From NCBI GenBank assembly GCA_905178155.1, contig CAJINV010000006.1, positions 2,107,600-2,171,599 of the forward strand: 64,000 nucleotides of DNA, read 5' to 3'. Of the stretch, positions 12,601-22,890 are shown piece by piece. This DNA comes from Amoebophrya sp. A120. Lineage: Eukaryota; Sar; Dinophyceae; Syndiniales; Amoebophryaceae. Under the pieces are notes generated by a model that made no database searches, was not told the DNA's origin, and worked only from the letters and a program-made list of their open reading frames with translations. The translations under genes and the position numbers were made by a program. Numbering within the stretch: position 1 is the first letter of the stretch; each line of letters starts with the position of its first letter.

Positions 12601-12730
12601 CGAAGAGATGTTTCTCCGGAACTCCTTCAATACCGTAGCTGGGACGACGAGCTCATCTTCTATGGGTGGCGGTGGCAGTACGGCACCGAAGCTGTTAACG
12701 GAGAGGTTTTTCAGGACGCTACGGACTTGA
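6609..12730 (+). CDS. Gene 2: protein with tandem p25-alpha (TPPP)-like domains
   Basis: Roughly 945 residues in about 18 exons. I chose the start at 6609 because MTVLSAAGPAKEPPG begins a Gly/Pro/Ala linker leading into the first domain. Domain 1 has FDFYATRPHSKS, AKFMKMCLDADLV, then VDLIFKKLCGNRTTMTFEQF and an IALTKYP helix. This order (FY..., KF.K...D..L, vDLIF, TF.QF) is that of p25-alpha/TPPP domains, which bind tubulin and stabilise microtubules and are common in flagellated protists. Domain 2 repeats it: LYYSSLGDPLNRNSMSSMKF, RFLRDAGLLP, VDVDLIFLQATNYERKK. A diverged third copy begins at KIFAYYADQTYTTS (about 10540). A Ser-rich linker (about 9070-9185) separates copies 1 and 2. The end is Gly/Ser-rich; stop at 12728-12730. 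Introners split every domain. GT-AG introns are also present (6805-7012, 7756-7912, 8297-8502, 10845-11069, 11755-11917). Junctions near 8768 and 10262 are uncertain. An axonemal or cytoskeletal role is inferred from the family. Confidence 0.75.
7144..7298. mobile_element. Introner, family B
   Basis: TIRs gcaaaagtgtcgtactcg and ttacttttgcaatgcata. Duplication cacgg/cgcgg. Excision gives SARVDLIF, inside p25-alpha domain 1. Confidence 0.9.
7447..7606. mobile_element. Introner, family B
   Basis: tatgcattgcaaaccaagta at the left; degenerate right end tttgcactctata. Perfect duplication gagga (7442-7446, 7607-7611). Excision gives LYEEHFSKFL. Confidence 0.88.
8043..8192. mobile_element. Introner, family B
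   Basis: tatgctgcgcaaaagcatcg and cgatacttttgcgcaggata. Perfect duplication gcctc (8038-8042, 8193-8197). Excision gives QTASLESQSMK. Confidence 0.93.
8391..8450. repeat. Two-copy tandem repeat inside a GT-AG intron
   Basis: The 30-base unit containing taggggtttcatacagtaga occurs twice in a row inside the ordinary GT-AG intron 8297-8502 of gene 2. Confidence 0.85.
9186..9294. mobile_element. Introner, family F
   Basis: Short element: left acacccatccccatcc, right ggatggggatgggtgt, then gtggata. Duplication aggcc/agggc. Removal joins the Ser-rich linker to RPRAGSTRSP in frame. Confidence 0.9.
9627..9886. mobile_element. Introner, family A
   Basis: Left ttctgggtctgg, right ccagacctagac then tccata. 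Perfect duplication ctccc (9622-9626, 9887-9891). Excision gives GLLPAELPKG. Confidence 0.92.
10569..10748. mobile_element. Introner, family B
   Basis: tatgcattgcaaaact and agcttttgcaatggata. Flanks ttacg/ccatg are a poor duplication, so the junction is approximate. Excision gives FAYYADQTYTTS. Confidence 0.82.
11115..11222. mobile_element. Introner, family F
   Basis: acacccatccccatccaa and gatggggatggtttt with gtggata. Perfect duplication cttcc (11110-11114, 11223-11227). Excision gives SHLPLQRIFQD. Confidence 0.92.
11267..11547. mobile_element. Introner, family A (decayed)
   Basis: Left core survives as tgtttgggtctgg; the right core is nearly lost (agatatgtttgcaatgcata). Duplication gaatt/gaact. 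Excision gives AQVELVEKRT in frame, so it still behaves as an intron despite TIR decay. Confidence 0.75.
11980..12246. mobile_element. Introner, family A
   Basis: tatgtctgggtctggaagg and ccagacccgccagacata (right core interrupted). Perfect duplication ccgct (11975-11979, 12247-12251). Excision gives LPPLGTLQLDN. Confidence 0.92.
12333..12595. mobile_element. Introner, family A
   Basis: tatgcctcggtctggaaga and cttccagacccagacata. Duplication aaata/aaatc. Its interior closely resembles the element at 9627-9886 (shared ctgtctgcggattct-type and agcaagaggagtcagct stretches), so the two appear to be recent relatives. Confidence 0.88.
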
Positions 12731-13740
12731 GAGGAAGAGGGTGTTGTAGCAGGGGGAGGAGTTTCTTCAGTTTTACTCGGCTAGTTTGGAGTAGAGCTAC
12801 AACTGTGCTGGCTTGTTAATACACTTCATGTAGTCAGCACCCACGCAAATCTAAGGAAAAAAACGACATAGACAATAGAGCTTTCGCATCTCATCCACCA
12901 GGGACAACTCGCCGATAATCATTTATTCCACAGCTATACCAAAACGAGGCTTGTTTCGTGCTTTCAAGAAAATTTTATACTCGTGTCGAACAAAATATCA
13001 CCGTGTCGGTTAGCCGTAAGGCAGCAGCTAAGACAGATTCACAGCAAATTCAAATATACGATATACGCTTTCGATCGCCGAAGAGTCCTTACACAGATAT
13101 TACCACATCCACATTTTTACTGCAAGAGTCGCACATCACAATCACTGTAGCAAAACTACTATAAAGCGCATCAGACTTCACTCACAAGACGAAAGTTTCA
13201 TTCGGATCGATAGGTGACAAGGTAGTTGTCGTATTGTAAAAACGCCTTTAGGTAGTTGTACTGCCGAGATGATGCACTCTGAAATTCATCTCGGACTACG
13301 ACGATGCAACAAATGAACTTGATGCTACATCAAATTATAGTCGCACACATCCTACCCTGTTAGAATGAACGCAAATGTATCAACTGTGACGCTGCTGTAA
13401 GTGCCTCTTTCTACCATTTCAAAAATGTCTTTTTAACTCTGCTCTGTCGGTTCACAACTCGTCTCCTGAGTCTGCTTTTTTGGAATATGAGAAAACTGCA
13501 CCTGAAAGTGGAAATGGAAATCAGAAAAGCGAAAGGTATGAAAAAAGCGGCTGCAGAGTATGCCCGTTGTGTGGGCCGCGGCATTTTAATGATAGTAGAT
13601 GACGCACACACCGTCGTCAGCCGGGACGATCATTCACGGACGTGCTCACGCCCTTCTGAAGCTGAACATAACCAGCCGAGTTTTGTGCTCACTGTGTGCC
13701 AGATGATCCCCAGTATAACTGCGCAAACTCAGACAGCCTC
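12731..13740. other. Intergenic, no gene seen
   Basis: Spacer of ordinary composition downstream of gene 2. Short scattered ORFs only; no introner TIRs, which is consistent with these elements being confined to genes. Confidence 0.6.
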
Positions 13741-15200
13741 CCTCACTTGACGATCTGGGTGCGCAGCCGCGTCGGGCGTGCTCCAACGCCCGGCCGAAGG
13801 AGTCACAAGCAGCGCGGGGCCGTGGCGCGACCAGCGTGCCGCGCCCCCATATTGCAAGGGAGCACACAGGCGGGGACGCCGCCCGAGCTGCGGCGCGTTT
13901 CGTCATTGGCTGCGTCGCGGATTGGCCTGCAGGGGCGGCCCCGACGATTGGTGGGCGGGGCGGATTTTGATGGGGGTCAGGGGGTCGCAAGTTGGGGCCC
14001 CGTCATTATTGAGGCATCCTACGCCACCCCCCTGGGGAGCGGAGTCCCCGCGGAGGCGCCGGACGGGGATGCAGGGCGCCGGCGTGTTCTTCAGGGGCGG
14101 GGGCACGGGGCCCCCGGGGTGGCCCTTTGGCGGTGTGGCGTCGTGCCTGTTCGGCCCCCCGCCCCCGCCCGCGCGCAGGCCGGCCCATCTAGGCCGGAAA
14201 AGTTTGTTGAAGTCACGCTTACCGAGGTGAACAGCGCAGCGGCGGCGGGGGCGAGCGGTTTTGTCGGCTAATATATATGGCCGCGCGGTTGCTCCGCCCG
14301 CCGGCCGACCCCTTTCGTTGTTCGGTGCTTGACCGCCGTCCGGGCCCTCTCGCTAATCACATTGCATGAAGAACAGCGCGCGGCCAACTTGCGCCGGCTG
14401 CGTGCGCAGCCCGCTCGGTGCAGTTGCCCGAAGAAGAGGAGGCCGTCGCGAAGGTTGAGCAGCTATGGCGAGGCTGGTGCGTCGATTAAGGGGACGGGCG
14501 GCGCACCCTTGGCGAGCCGGCCGACGCCTTCAAATCAACGAACCAACGCGACCAGGGCGCATCGGGGGCGGGCCGGCGGAATGCAAACGCCCGCCCGGCG
14601 GCTGGCGCCGGGATTGGTGTACCGACCCCCGCGGCGCCCCACGCGTTCGCGATGGGCCGCCGAAAATGAAACGCCGGAAAATTGGCGACGGCGCCCCCCC
14701 GGCTGACAAGGTTGCGAAGGACAGGGCCGCGGTGCGGCCGCACGTCCGTCGGCCCCCCCCTTCTTTGTTTTCGCGCGCGGGCGCTTGCGAATAGTGCCCG
14801 CCCCCCCCCCTTGTGTGGGCTGTGGTTGCGCGCGTATTTGTGTCCGCCCCCCTTTCACTCCGCCCCAAATTGTAGAGGCGCGCGGCGCAGTCGGGGCGCC
14901 GCCGGAGAGAGATAGAGTGGCGCGGCTGGGTCCCCGGCCCGGCCGGCATCATCTGGTGGATGGTTGGCTTGGTCGGCGTGGTCATTGGTTCCTTCGTCTT
15001 CTGGCCCATTACAACTTGGTTTGCGCCCAGGCTCGCCCGCCGGCTTGCTAGCTTGGCTTGTATTGGGGCGCCGTCGCACCCTGCAAACGTGGTTGGGTGT
15101 CCGCTGCCTGGCGTCGTGAGTGAATGAAGCAAGGCCCGCGGCCGGGCCTCTGTCAAAGGCCCCCCGTGGCGGGCCTAAGTGTGTTTATGTGTCTGTGGGC
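13740..15200. other. GC-rich island upstream of gene 3
   Basis: Strongly GC-rich with C-runs (about 14800) and long spurious ORFs on both strands. Ends about 0.36 kb before the gene 3 ATG. No TIRs, introner motifs or recognisable protein. Confidence 0.75.
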
Positions 15201-15563
15201 ATGGAGGCCTTCTCGCCCTGCTCGTACGTTGTTTCTGTTCATCTCCATTTCGGCGAGATTATTGCTTGTTGGCTTGCATTTGGGCCGTTCCTGTTTCTTA
15301 ATCAATGTTTTCACAGGCGGATCCTGCTTTCATTGTCACGGTTTCACTTCTCCACGGTAGCTCATAGCCTTTTCACGGTCGCCGGCAATGCCTACGCGTG
15401 CTGTTCGCGTGAAAAAGATCCATTTGTGTACGTACGCAAGCTCGTCGCTTTCTTGACTCTAAATTAAGGATTTTCTTGTTTCCGCTGTTGCTCGTCTATT
15501 TGGTGTTGTCGTGTATTTCGGTGTAGTTAAATTCTCCTTTACATACGCATCCCCCAGCTCCAG

Positions 15564-18500
15564 ATGGTGATCGTCGGCGCCGTCCCGCACGAGCGGGGTT
15601 TTAACCAGCAGGAACTCCAAAATTACCCACCGTCTACATCTAGCGGTGTTCGTGTAGAAACCGGCCGCTTCGCCTCCTCCTCCTCGAGCTCATCAACAGC
15701 ACCACAGTACCCCACCAATTACAATGCCAACCCCTACTCAACATCAACCCGAAACACCCCTTCCTACCGGCAGAACCAGTCCAGCCCCTCCCTCACTAAA
15801 CGCATCAAAAATTTTCTCCAACTCCACTGTCGGGACTTCAAGGCGCCATTTAAGGTTTTGATTGAAAAAACCTGCTGGTGTTACCCTTCCAACCAGTTGA
15901 AGAAGAAAAGATCGCTGTATCATCAACTGGTGGAGCTCGAGGAAAACGAGGAGGATTGTACAACAGCCTCACCAGTTTTGTTGGAGACGCAATACTATGC
16001 ATTGCAAAAGCATTGCACTAGTGCTGTGGATCGCATGACAAATTAGCTCAGTTGTATGAGTAGATATGGAATCTGTCATGCTGAATTGCCTTGGGATGGA
16101 GGTTTGTAATGCATGACAGCGATTACTACCACGAGTGCGATACTTTTCTTTGCGGTGGATAAATGCTTGGTGGATAAGGTCGGAGATTTCTTCATCTACC
16201 TCGCGATGGCGTTGATGGGCTTTTTTCTCGTGAAGGTGATCTTGCAAGACAATGATAACAACGCGAACAAGACCGGCGTGAAGATAAAAGACGATCCCGG
16301 AATTGAGAAGCATCCTTTCGAGGTTTTCGATTTTGAGTATCCTGTGCAAAAGTATCGTACTCGTAGTAATCGCCATCGCGGTCATGCATTACAAATCTCC
16401 TTCTCAACCTATATCCGCATTACAAATTTCATTTTTCATGCTGAGGGAATTTGTCATGCGATTACTATATATTATATTCATGCGAAAAAAGAGGTAGACA
16501 GAGGGTAAACAAGAGGTGGCCGAGAGGTCAAAAAGAGGGCAAAAGAGGTAAAAAAGAGGTCGACAGAGGTGGAGAGGTGGCGCGGGACCCCTTTCGAGAG
16601 GGTCGGCGAGAGGGTGCGCGAGTATAGCCCGCCGAAGGACCCACCTTAAGGCGGCGCCTAAGTGCCTCAGAGGGTGCAGAGAGGTCAAAAAGAGGGGGCG
16701 CGGGAGGTCGACAGAGGTCGAGAGAGGTGGCGCGAATAAGGGCCAACCTCTCGCGCACCCTGTCGGCCACCTCTGGGCCACCTCTGTCGACCTCTACCCT
16801 CGAGTATAGCCGGACTATTAGCGGGGACCCCCAAAAGAGGTAAAAAAGAGGGTCTGCGAGAGGTCTGCGAGAGGGTAAAAACACAGAGTAGCGGGCGCGA
16901 ATCCGCATGGGAGTCCCCACATTTAGCGTTGCAGGCTCTTCGCGGAGTTGTTTTGTTCGGCGCCTGTCCCCGCCACCCTCTCGCGCACCCTCTCGCGCCA
17001 CCCTCTTGCGCCACCCTCTCGCGCACCCTCTCGCGCCACCCGCTCGCGCGACCCTCTCGCGCCACCCTCCCGCGCCACCCTCTCGCGCCGGGCGGCTTCT
17101 TTTCGCCCCCGGTGTTCTTTGCAGCTGCTCCCTGCGCAGAGCGCCCACAGGCGCGGGAGGCGCGCAAGTGGTCCGGCGGGTTGGCGCGGCGCAAACTCCA
17201 GCATGCTTCGTTGTGCACAGGCCCGTGGCGTTGTGGTCCGATCGGCAAACTATCTTGCCCCGGCCCAACAGCCTTGCGCTCCGGCGGCAGCCGGAGCATG
17301 GCTGGTTTCTACTAGTGCGATGCTTTTGCATTTCATATTGGGCGGGACGCGCCGATCTTGATTATGGAAGCGTCAGGTTTGAGATCGACAAAGTTGAAAA
17401 GATTTGTCATGCATAAAATGGATACCAGTTGGAAGCCCCATTTCCAAGCGGCGCATGACAAATTTTCGGAGCACTGGAATCCAATTTGTCATGCTGCTTG
17501 GGCGCAGAAGACTGCTTTTGTCATGCTACTTTAGCAGTTCTACCTCTATCCCAAACCCAAACCCTGAATAGGCTCACAATCTGCCTCACTTGCCATCCCG
17601 GCAAGACAGGCACTTCATGCCTTGCATTTTATGCATGGCAAATCATTTCATTTTCAACCTTGACGATTTCAATCCTGACAGATCCATATTGATTTTGGTG
17701 ACCATATGCGAGATTTTGTTTTGCGGGGCGAGTTGCAAAGCCGCGGCAAGTATGTTCCGCACGCGCGAGCACGCCCTGAAACACCCCCGGACGAAGTTGA
17801 TAGCGGCGAACGCGATAAGTCGCAGCTCTGCTTCGGCGGATGTTCGCGGTGCAACTGCTCCTGCAGTTGTAACAATCGGCACAACTACCTCAGCAACTAC
17901 TCGCGGGCAGCCAGCTGCTGGTAATGGTATTGCTAGTAACACATCTACTACACAACTCCCATCTGCCACCGACGTCATCCCCATTTTCCTAGAGAGAGCG
18001 AATTTAGCGGAAAAGTGGGGCATTCTGTACCGGCCGAGTTCGGATGGCTTGGAGTGCCTGTTGGTTGACGGGATATCGTGAGAAAAAAGTGTTACAGTTA
18101 CACATTGTGTTGCAGGCCAAGCAAGACAGACAAGCTCTGTCATGCCGGATATGCACAGCAGCCTCGTTTCATAGGTGTTTTCCCGTAGGATTTCTGCATT
18201 GCAAGTTTTCTTTCTCATGCAGATAAATTTGTGTTGCTGAATTGACATACAAATGTGGAACTGTAACACTTTTTTCTTTGCATACGGGGTTGTGGATTAT
18301 CAATACGACTTGGGCCCCAGTAGCACATCATCTTCAACTTCAGGGCAGCCAACTGCGTTTCTATCGCAAGCAGCCACAACTTCGCAACTCACCCCGGCCG
18401 CAGTCTGGAACCAAAAGTTTAACGCCTACTTAGCAGCAGACAGCGCGAGGTTCGGAGTGCTTCAATTTGGGCCAAGGAATAGGGTATCAACTGCACCAAA

Positions 18501-21500
18501 TATGTCTTGGTCTGGAAGAATTGGGGAGTTTGTCATGCGGATTTTACATGACACACGATATCAGCCATGCACACTCTAGCATCAACACAGGTTGCAGCGC
18601 GAAGGCTTGGTCATCCCAATCCTGCATTAGAAATGCCCTCTACTTCGGGTTGCTGCAAGAGTCTCCGTTGCTTTTGCTGCTCATGCAATACAGATTTTTT
18701 CATCATCGAAAGTTAGCATCACAAGTTTCATTCTCTCCAGACCAAGATGACACATTTGCATTTGATATAGCGAGATAGATTTCTCGTTAGACCACGACTT
18801 GGCGATATTGGCGGTCAACGATTGCTATGCACTGCAAAAGCATCGTACTCGTAGTAATTGCTTTTATGCATGACAAATTTCTGTCCCAAGCCGAATCCGC
18901 ATTAGAAATTTCATTTCTCATGCTGAGAAAATTTGTCATGCGGTTCATACTAGTGCGATCATGCTTTTGCAGTGCATAATTGCCACGCGGACGTTTTCTC
19001 CATGCAGAAGGAGTTGCTCACGAGTTTTTCCGTAGCTTTGTATTGCCGGCGAATCAACAAAGACACCATTCATATGGAGAGAAAAAAGTTTGTCACAGTC
19101 ACTAACTTGCAGGTTTTGCATTACAAATTTTCTTAGCATCACAAACTTTCCTTGTATTGCAGAAACACTAGGGAAATCCCTTACGAAGTTTGGCTGTGAT
19201 GCATTTTTACGCATGACAGCCAATTTTGTATTGCAAAAATGCGCATGAGTGATCGTGACGAACTTTTTTTGTTTGATAATTCACGAGATGGATAGTGGAA
19301 ATAATAGAACGGGTTCAACGTCTACTAACGACGTGCTCCGTCCTCCAGTCGGCGCAAGCAGTGACGATATTTCTTCACGAAGGGATGTTGATCAACAGAT
19401 GGGTGCGAGTCACTTTCGGAACCCTTCTTCCGTGATGGTTCTCATGGACCACAGAGTAACTACAACGAATGGAGAAACAAACGAGAATGGAGATGAAGGC
19501 AACGGCACAAGCACCATAAGCAACACCACCATGCAGCGAATCAGCGAAACAAGAACTGACCAGGAACAGCAGCAATCCACTTTATCCAGAACCTTCTCCA
19601 TCACCAGTTTTGAGGATGAAGACCTGGTAACGCTGTATCAACTGCAAACATGTCAATGAATGTCTGGGTCGGGAGAAATTATTAAACCTGTGTTGCGTGG
19701 GTGTCAAACATAATGAAATTGAAAAATCTGTATTGCATGAACAGCAAAAGCTCGACACTTTCGCCATGCAAAGTCGCAGTTTGCAATGCGTGCTGCGCAT
19801 GAGAAAACGATTGAAAATCTTGGACAGAAATTTGTCATGCTTCAGTGCACTTAATGGCGCACTCAATCATGATCATTCAGCATTACAAGTTTCCAGACCC
19901 GGACGTGTAATTTGCATTGCATTCACTAAGCCGCTGGATTATTTGCGGAATGATTTTCGGATGGATCACCCTGATCCCAACGTTTATGGAAGCGTCAGGT
20001 TTGAAATCGTCACAGTTGAAATAATTTGTAATGCATGAAATGCATGACGCGAGGCATGTGTATTGCAGAGCAGGCAAGTGAGGCCGATTGTAAGCCTGTT
20101 TGGGGTTAGAGCTCGAGCTGCTAAAGTAGCATGAGAAAATCCCTCTTCTTTGCCTAAACAGCATGACAAACTGGATTTAAGGACCACCAAAATTTGTCAT
20201 GCGCCACTTGGAAACTGGGTTCCAACTGGCATCCATTCCATGCATGGCAAACTATTTCAACTTTGTCAATTATTTCAATCCTGACACATCCATAACGCTG
20301 CTGATCAAACCGCACTTCTTCAAGAGGCGGCAGCAATTGTTTCGAGAGGTTTTTCTGAATGCGGGCGGAGCAGCGTCCTCAGGATTCAACCTTTTCGTCA
20401 ACAATTGGAAGAACTTCATTCTCCCACTCTGGCTTTTTCTCTGGGTGGTCGACGGGATAGAAATAATGGCACATGTGCGCTTGTTGGGCCCGCCGTTTGT
20501 GTACTTCCTGTCCACGCACGTGGTTTTGGCGAGTGTGGTCGTAGTGTTGGGGATGCGGTTATGATCCACAAAAGAAGACCCCATCTTGTTCATCCATTTT
20601 TTGCATGACAGGTACGGGATTTTATGGATGTTTTGCATGGCAAATTCGATGGGAATGGGTGCTTTTTTTCTGGATAACGGCTGCAGCAGAAGGATGAGGA
20701 ATTGGTTTTGGAACAGAGGCGGATTCGGGACGGGGAGTTTCTACTTGGCAGAATTTCTATCCTGTGCAGCAAAGTATCGTACTCGTAGTAGTTGCAGTCA
20801 TGCACTACAAATCTCCATCCCAACGCAAAACAGCATGACAAATTCCATTTGTCATGCTGAGCTAATAATTTGTATTGCAATTACTACTACGTGCGATGCA
20901 TTTGCAGTTCATAATTTCTCATGCTGGACAAGAAGACGTTGGCGTTGCTGTAGCGGTCGAGGAAACCACCTCCTCTTCATCCTCGGCAGCAGGTGATGCT
21001 GACGGGGACCCCGGCGGAAAAAAGGAGAGCGAGGTAGAGAAAAGATGTGATGCTAGTACAACATCTTGTTCATTCCCGCTACGACCGGTCAGAACAGCGC
21101 CAGGACTCTTTGTTGCTAAACAACACTTTGGTCGTTTGTGACGGCATAAGCTGTAGAAAATGAAAGCAAAAACCCTTAAATTCCCATGCTGGTCTTCCCA
21201 ATTTCTCGTCCCATTTATCCACTTACTTACAAAAAAAATGAAGAGGAACAAGTATTGAACATCTATGCCACATTACTTAGGTGTCCACCACTATCACAAT
21301 CCTGACCCGAGACGGCATAATCTTCTACGACCCACGCAAGAACTTCAGGCGAATTAAAGATCCCAACCAGCTTCTTCGCGGGATATCAACTGCAAATATG
21401 TCTGGGTGTGGAAGAATGCAAGTTTGTCATGCTTGTCCCACATGATGACTCTTGAAGCTGTAATGCGTGAGCAGGAAAAGTAGTGCCTTTTGCCTGTCGT

Positions 21501-22653
21501 GAAAAAATGTAGTTTGTCATGCGGAAAGCGAAACACAAAGGAGCCCAGAAACTTGTCTTGCGTAGCTGCCTATCGCAGTGTTATTACAATTCATAAATTA
21601 GCATCACAAGTTTCCAGACCCAGACATATTTGCATTTGATATGGGATAGCGGAGAACCACCCTGAGATCGTCAATTATAATTCCGCAGAAACTACGATAG
21701 CAGGAGCTCCTGCTAACCAAGAGAATCAACTGACACAGGGTAGTAGTACCTTCAAGGCGAGTTTTGTGCCGAAAAAGATAGAGCTGGAGAGGAAAACTAT
21801 CGGGGGTGATCAACATTTGGGGCAGGACGATCCAGAAGCGAGAATTATGTACCGAGATTTGCAAACGGACATCTTATTTGCGGATGATGTGGACGGTACG
21901 TTGGAATCTCTTCTAGAAGACGGTGGAACATCAAGACAGAGACAGACAAAAGCAAAACTCGGAACATCTTCTAGCAATGCCAATGACCATCAAACATCGT
22001 CATCACCCTCTACTGGTGTTCTTGGCTCCACCACCGCATCACAAACCACCAAAATCTGCGAAGAACCCGCGCCGATTCTCCTCCGGGAGCTTCTGATCTC
22101 CAACCCATTTGGGATTGTGTGGATAGGGTTATTTCTGTCTCTGACGATCATTCTGTCGCAATTACTCTACCCACTGCAGACGAAGCGAGGGAAATTGGCA
22201 CAAAGTTACCTGCTAACCATGTACTCTTCTCTACTGTCCCTCCAGCTGTTCGGTTTGATTGTGATCTTGAACATGAAATTTGAGAATTTGCCGACGACGT
22301 ACTTACACGCGTTTCTGCTCCTGTTCTCCTACCCCTGTTTGTGCAGCTACTGTGTCTGCTTGTGTTGCTCGGCGAACTACTCCCGGGCGGACATGTTGTT
22401 GGTTTTGGATCAGAGGAAAGCGGGATTGATGACGGGGAGATTTGATAGTGTTGGTGAGGGTTTTGGGAGTAGCAGCGGTGGTGTGGTGGAAGATGGAGGA
22501 AGCGCAGCAACAACAGCTGCGAATGGAAGTCGTGTAGTTGCAACAAGAAATGCGAGTGCGAATACAAATGAGCTGAACGTTGACAAGCATTTGGAAGCAA
22601 TATTAGCGGAGGAAAGTAATAGTCGGGAAGGAATGTTGAGTTACTATGTGTAG
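15564..22653 (+). CDS. Gene 3: multi-pass membrane protein, family not recognised
   Basis: About 1120 residues in 14 exons (15564-15995, 16167-16337, 17343-17362, 17694-18073, 18290-18484, 18773-18825, 18984-19072, 19284-19635, 19937-19984, 20300-20559, 20682-20757, 20919-21111, 21281-21383, 21647-22653). The start at 15564 is the first ATG of the frame. Hydrophobic segments fit membrane spans: FIYLAMALMGFFLVKVIL, PILILVTICEILFCG, LPLWLFLWVVDGIEI, FVYFLSTHVVLASVVVVLGM, then three near the C-terminus (GIVWIGLFLSLTIILSQLLY, YSSLLSLQLFGLIVILNM, LHAFLLLFSYPCLCSYCVCL). Between them are long Ser/Thr/Asn-rich loops, including one of about 120 residues at 19284-19635. The spacing suggests a scaffold or transport-type membrane protein, but I see no diagnostic motif. 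Twelve introners plus one GT-AG intron (21112-21280) interrupt it; one exon is 20 bases. The third-last hydrophobic block lies in the long last exon. Confidence 0.8.
15996..16161. mobile_element. Introner, family B
   Basis: tatgcattgcaaaagcattg and gtgcgatacttttctttgcg then gtggata. Duplication aatac/aatgc. Excision gives ETQYLVDKVGD. Confidence 0.87.
16338..17337. mobile_element. Composite introner: family B carrying a GC-rich insert
   Basis: Outer family B ends tatcctgtgcaaaagtatcg and gtgcgatgcttttgcatttc then ata, but 1000 bases long instead of about 160. The extra DNA (16468-17309) is a GC-rich insert flanked by tacta. Outer duplication ttgag/ttggg. Excision of the whole unit keeps gene 3 in frame, so it must still be spliced as one intron if the gene is active. 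Confidence 0.85.
16468..17309. mobile_element. GC-rich nested insert, copy 1
   Basis: Begins tatattatattcatgcg and ends gagcatggctggt; flanked by tacta on both sides (16463-16467, 17310-17314). Left half: gaggtcgacagaggt-like tandem motifs. Right half: repeated ccctctcgcgc units, so the halves are partly complementary. Contains cgagtatagccggactatta, also found in copy 2 (28993-29870). No coding capacity I can recognise. Confidence 0.8.
17363..17688. mobile_element. Introner, family E
   Basis: Left tatggaagcgtcaggtttga, right gacgatttcaatcctgac. Perfect duplication ttgat (17358-17362, 17689-17693). Only 25 bases separate it from the preceding composite, leaving an exon of about 20 bases. Confidence 0.92.
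18074..18284. mobile_element. Introner, family D
   Basis: agtgttacagttacacattg and gtggaactgtaacac then cata. Duplication cggga/cgggg. Interior aagcaagacagacaagctct is shared with the D elements at 25482 and 57873. Confidence 0.9.
18485..18767. mobile_element. Introner, family A
   Basis: tatgtcttggtctggaaga and ctccagaccaagatga then tttgata; one arm matches the altered base of the other (cttgg/ccaag). Duplication taggg/tagcg. Excision keeps the frame. Confidence 0.87.
18826..18978. mobile_element. Introner, family B
   Basis: gcaaaagcatcgtactcg and gatcatgcttttgcagtgca. Perfect duplication attgc (18821-18825, 18979-18983). Confidence 0.93.
19073..19278. mobile_element. Introner, family D-like
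   Basis: Left gaaaaaagtttgtcacagtc and right gatcgtgacgaacttttttt. Same layout as D but a different TIR sequence. Perfect duplication attca (19068-19072, 19279-19283). Excision gives DTIHEMDSGN. Confidence 0.88.
19636..19931. mobile_element. Introner, family A (diverged ends)
   Basis: Left core tgtctgggtcgggagaa sits after a small insertion (tgtcaatga); right ccagacccggacgtg. The usual terminal ATA is replaced by actaag. Duplication cgctg perfect at 19631-19635 and 19932-19936. Excision gives VTLDYLRNDF. Confidence 0.8.
19985..20294. mobile_element. Introner, family E
   Basis: tatggaagcgtcaggtttga and a decayed right arm (tcaattatttcaatcctgac). Duplication acgtt/acgct. Interior like 17363-17688. 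Confidence 0.88.
20560..20676. mobile_element. Introner, family F (diverged)
   Basis: accccatcttgttcatcc and gatgggaatgggtgct then tggata. Flanks gcggt/acggc. Excision joins GMRL to QQKDEELVLE. Confidence 0.8.
20758..20913. mobile_element. Introner, family B
   Basis: tatcctgtgcagcaaagtat and cgatgcatttgcagttcata. Perfect duplication atttc (20753-20757, 20914-20918). Confidence 0.92.
21384..21641. mobile_element. Introner, family A
   Basis: tatgtctgggtgtggaaga and ttccagacccagacata. Duplication cggga/tggga. Excision gives LLRGIAENHPE. Confidence 0.92.
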
Positions 22654-22890
22654 CTGAAAATGAAAATATCGTGTTGGCGACGGACCAAGACTGTCGTCGT
22701 CAGTGCGAAGAAAAGCGCGTGCATCGCTGTGTAAAGTCAGTGCAAAAGTGCCTGACCCCGCTGGCGCAAAAGAACAAGGGCGGATTGCAGAAGCTGTTCA
22801 ACTGTGAATAAATGGTTTCACCACTTTGCATTAGCTTCGTGCCTGGTGTTTGAGCTTCATCGATTTTCACGTTTGTCATTGTCCGGGCAG
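22654..22890. other. 3' flank of gene 3
   Basis: Short spacer of ordinary composition between the gene 3 stop and the next GC island. Nothing else seen. Confidence 0.5.

Noticed and set aside
13646-15156. ORFs of 100-200 codons in the second GC island
   Set aside because: Same reason: stop codons are rare at this GC content, and there is no consistent frame or motif.
16528-17416. ORFs of 130-270 codons in the GC-rich nested insert
   Set aside because: They follow the tandem gaggtcgacagagg and ccctctcgcg units, are open on both strands, and lie inside an excised intron.
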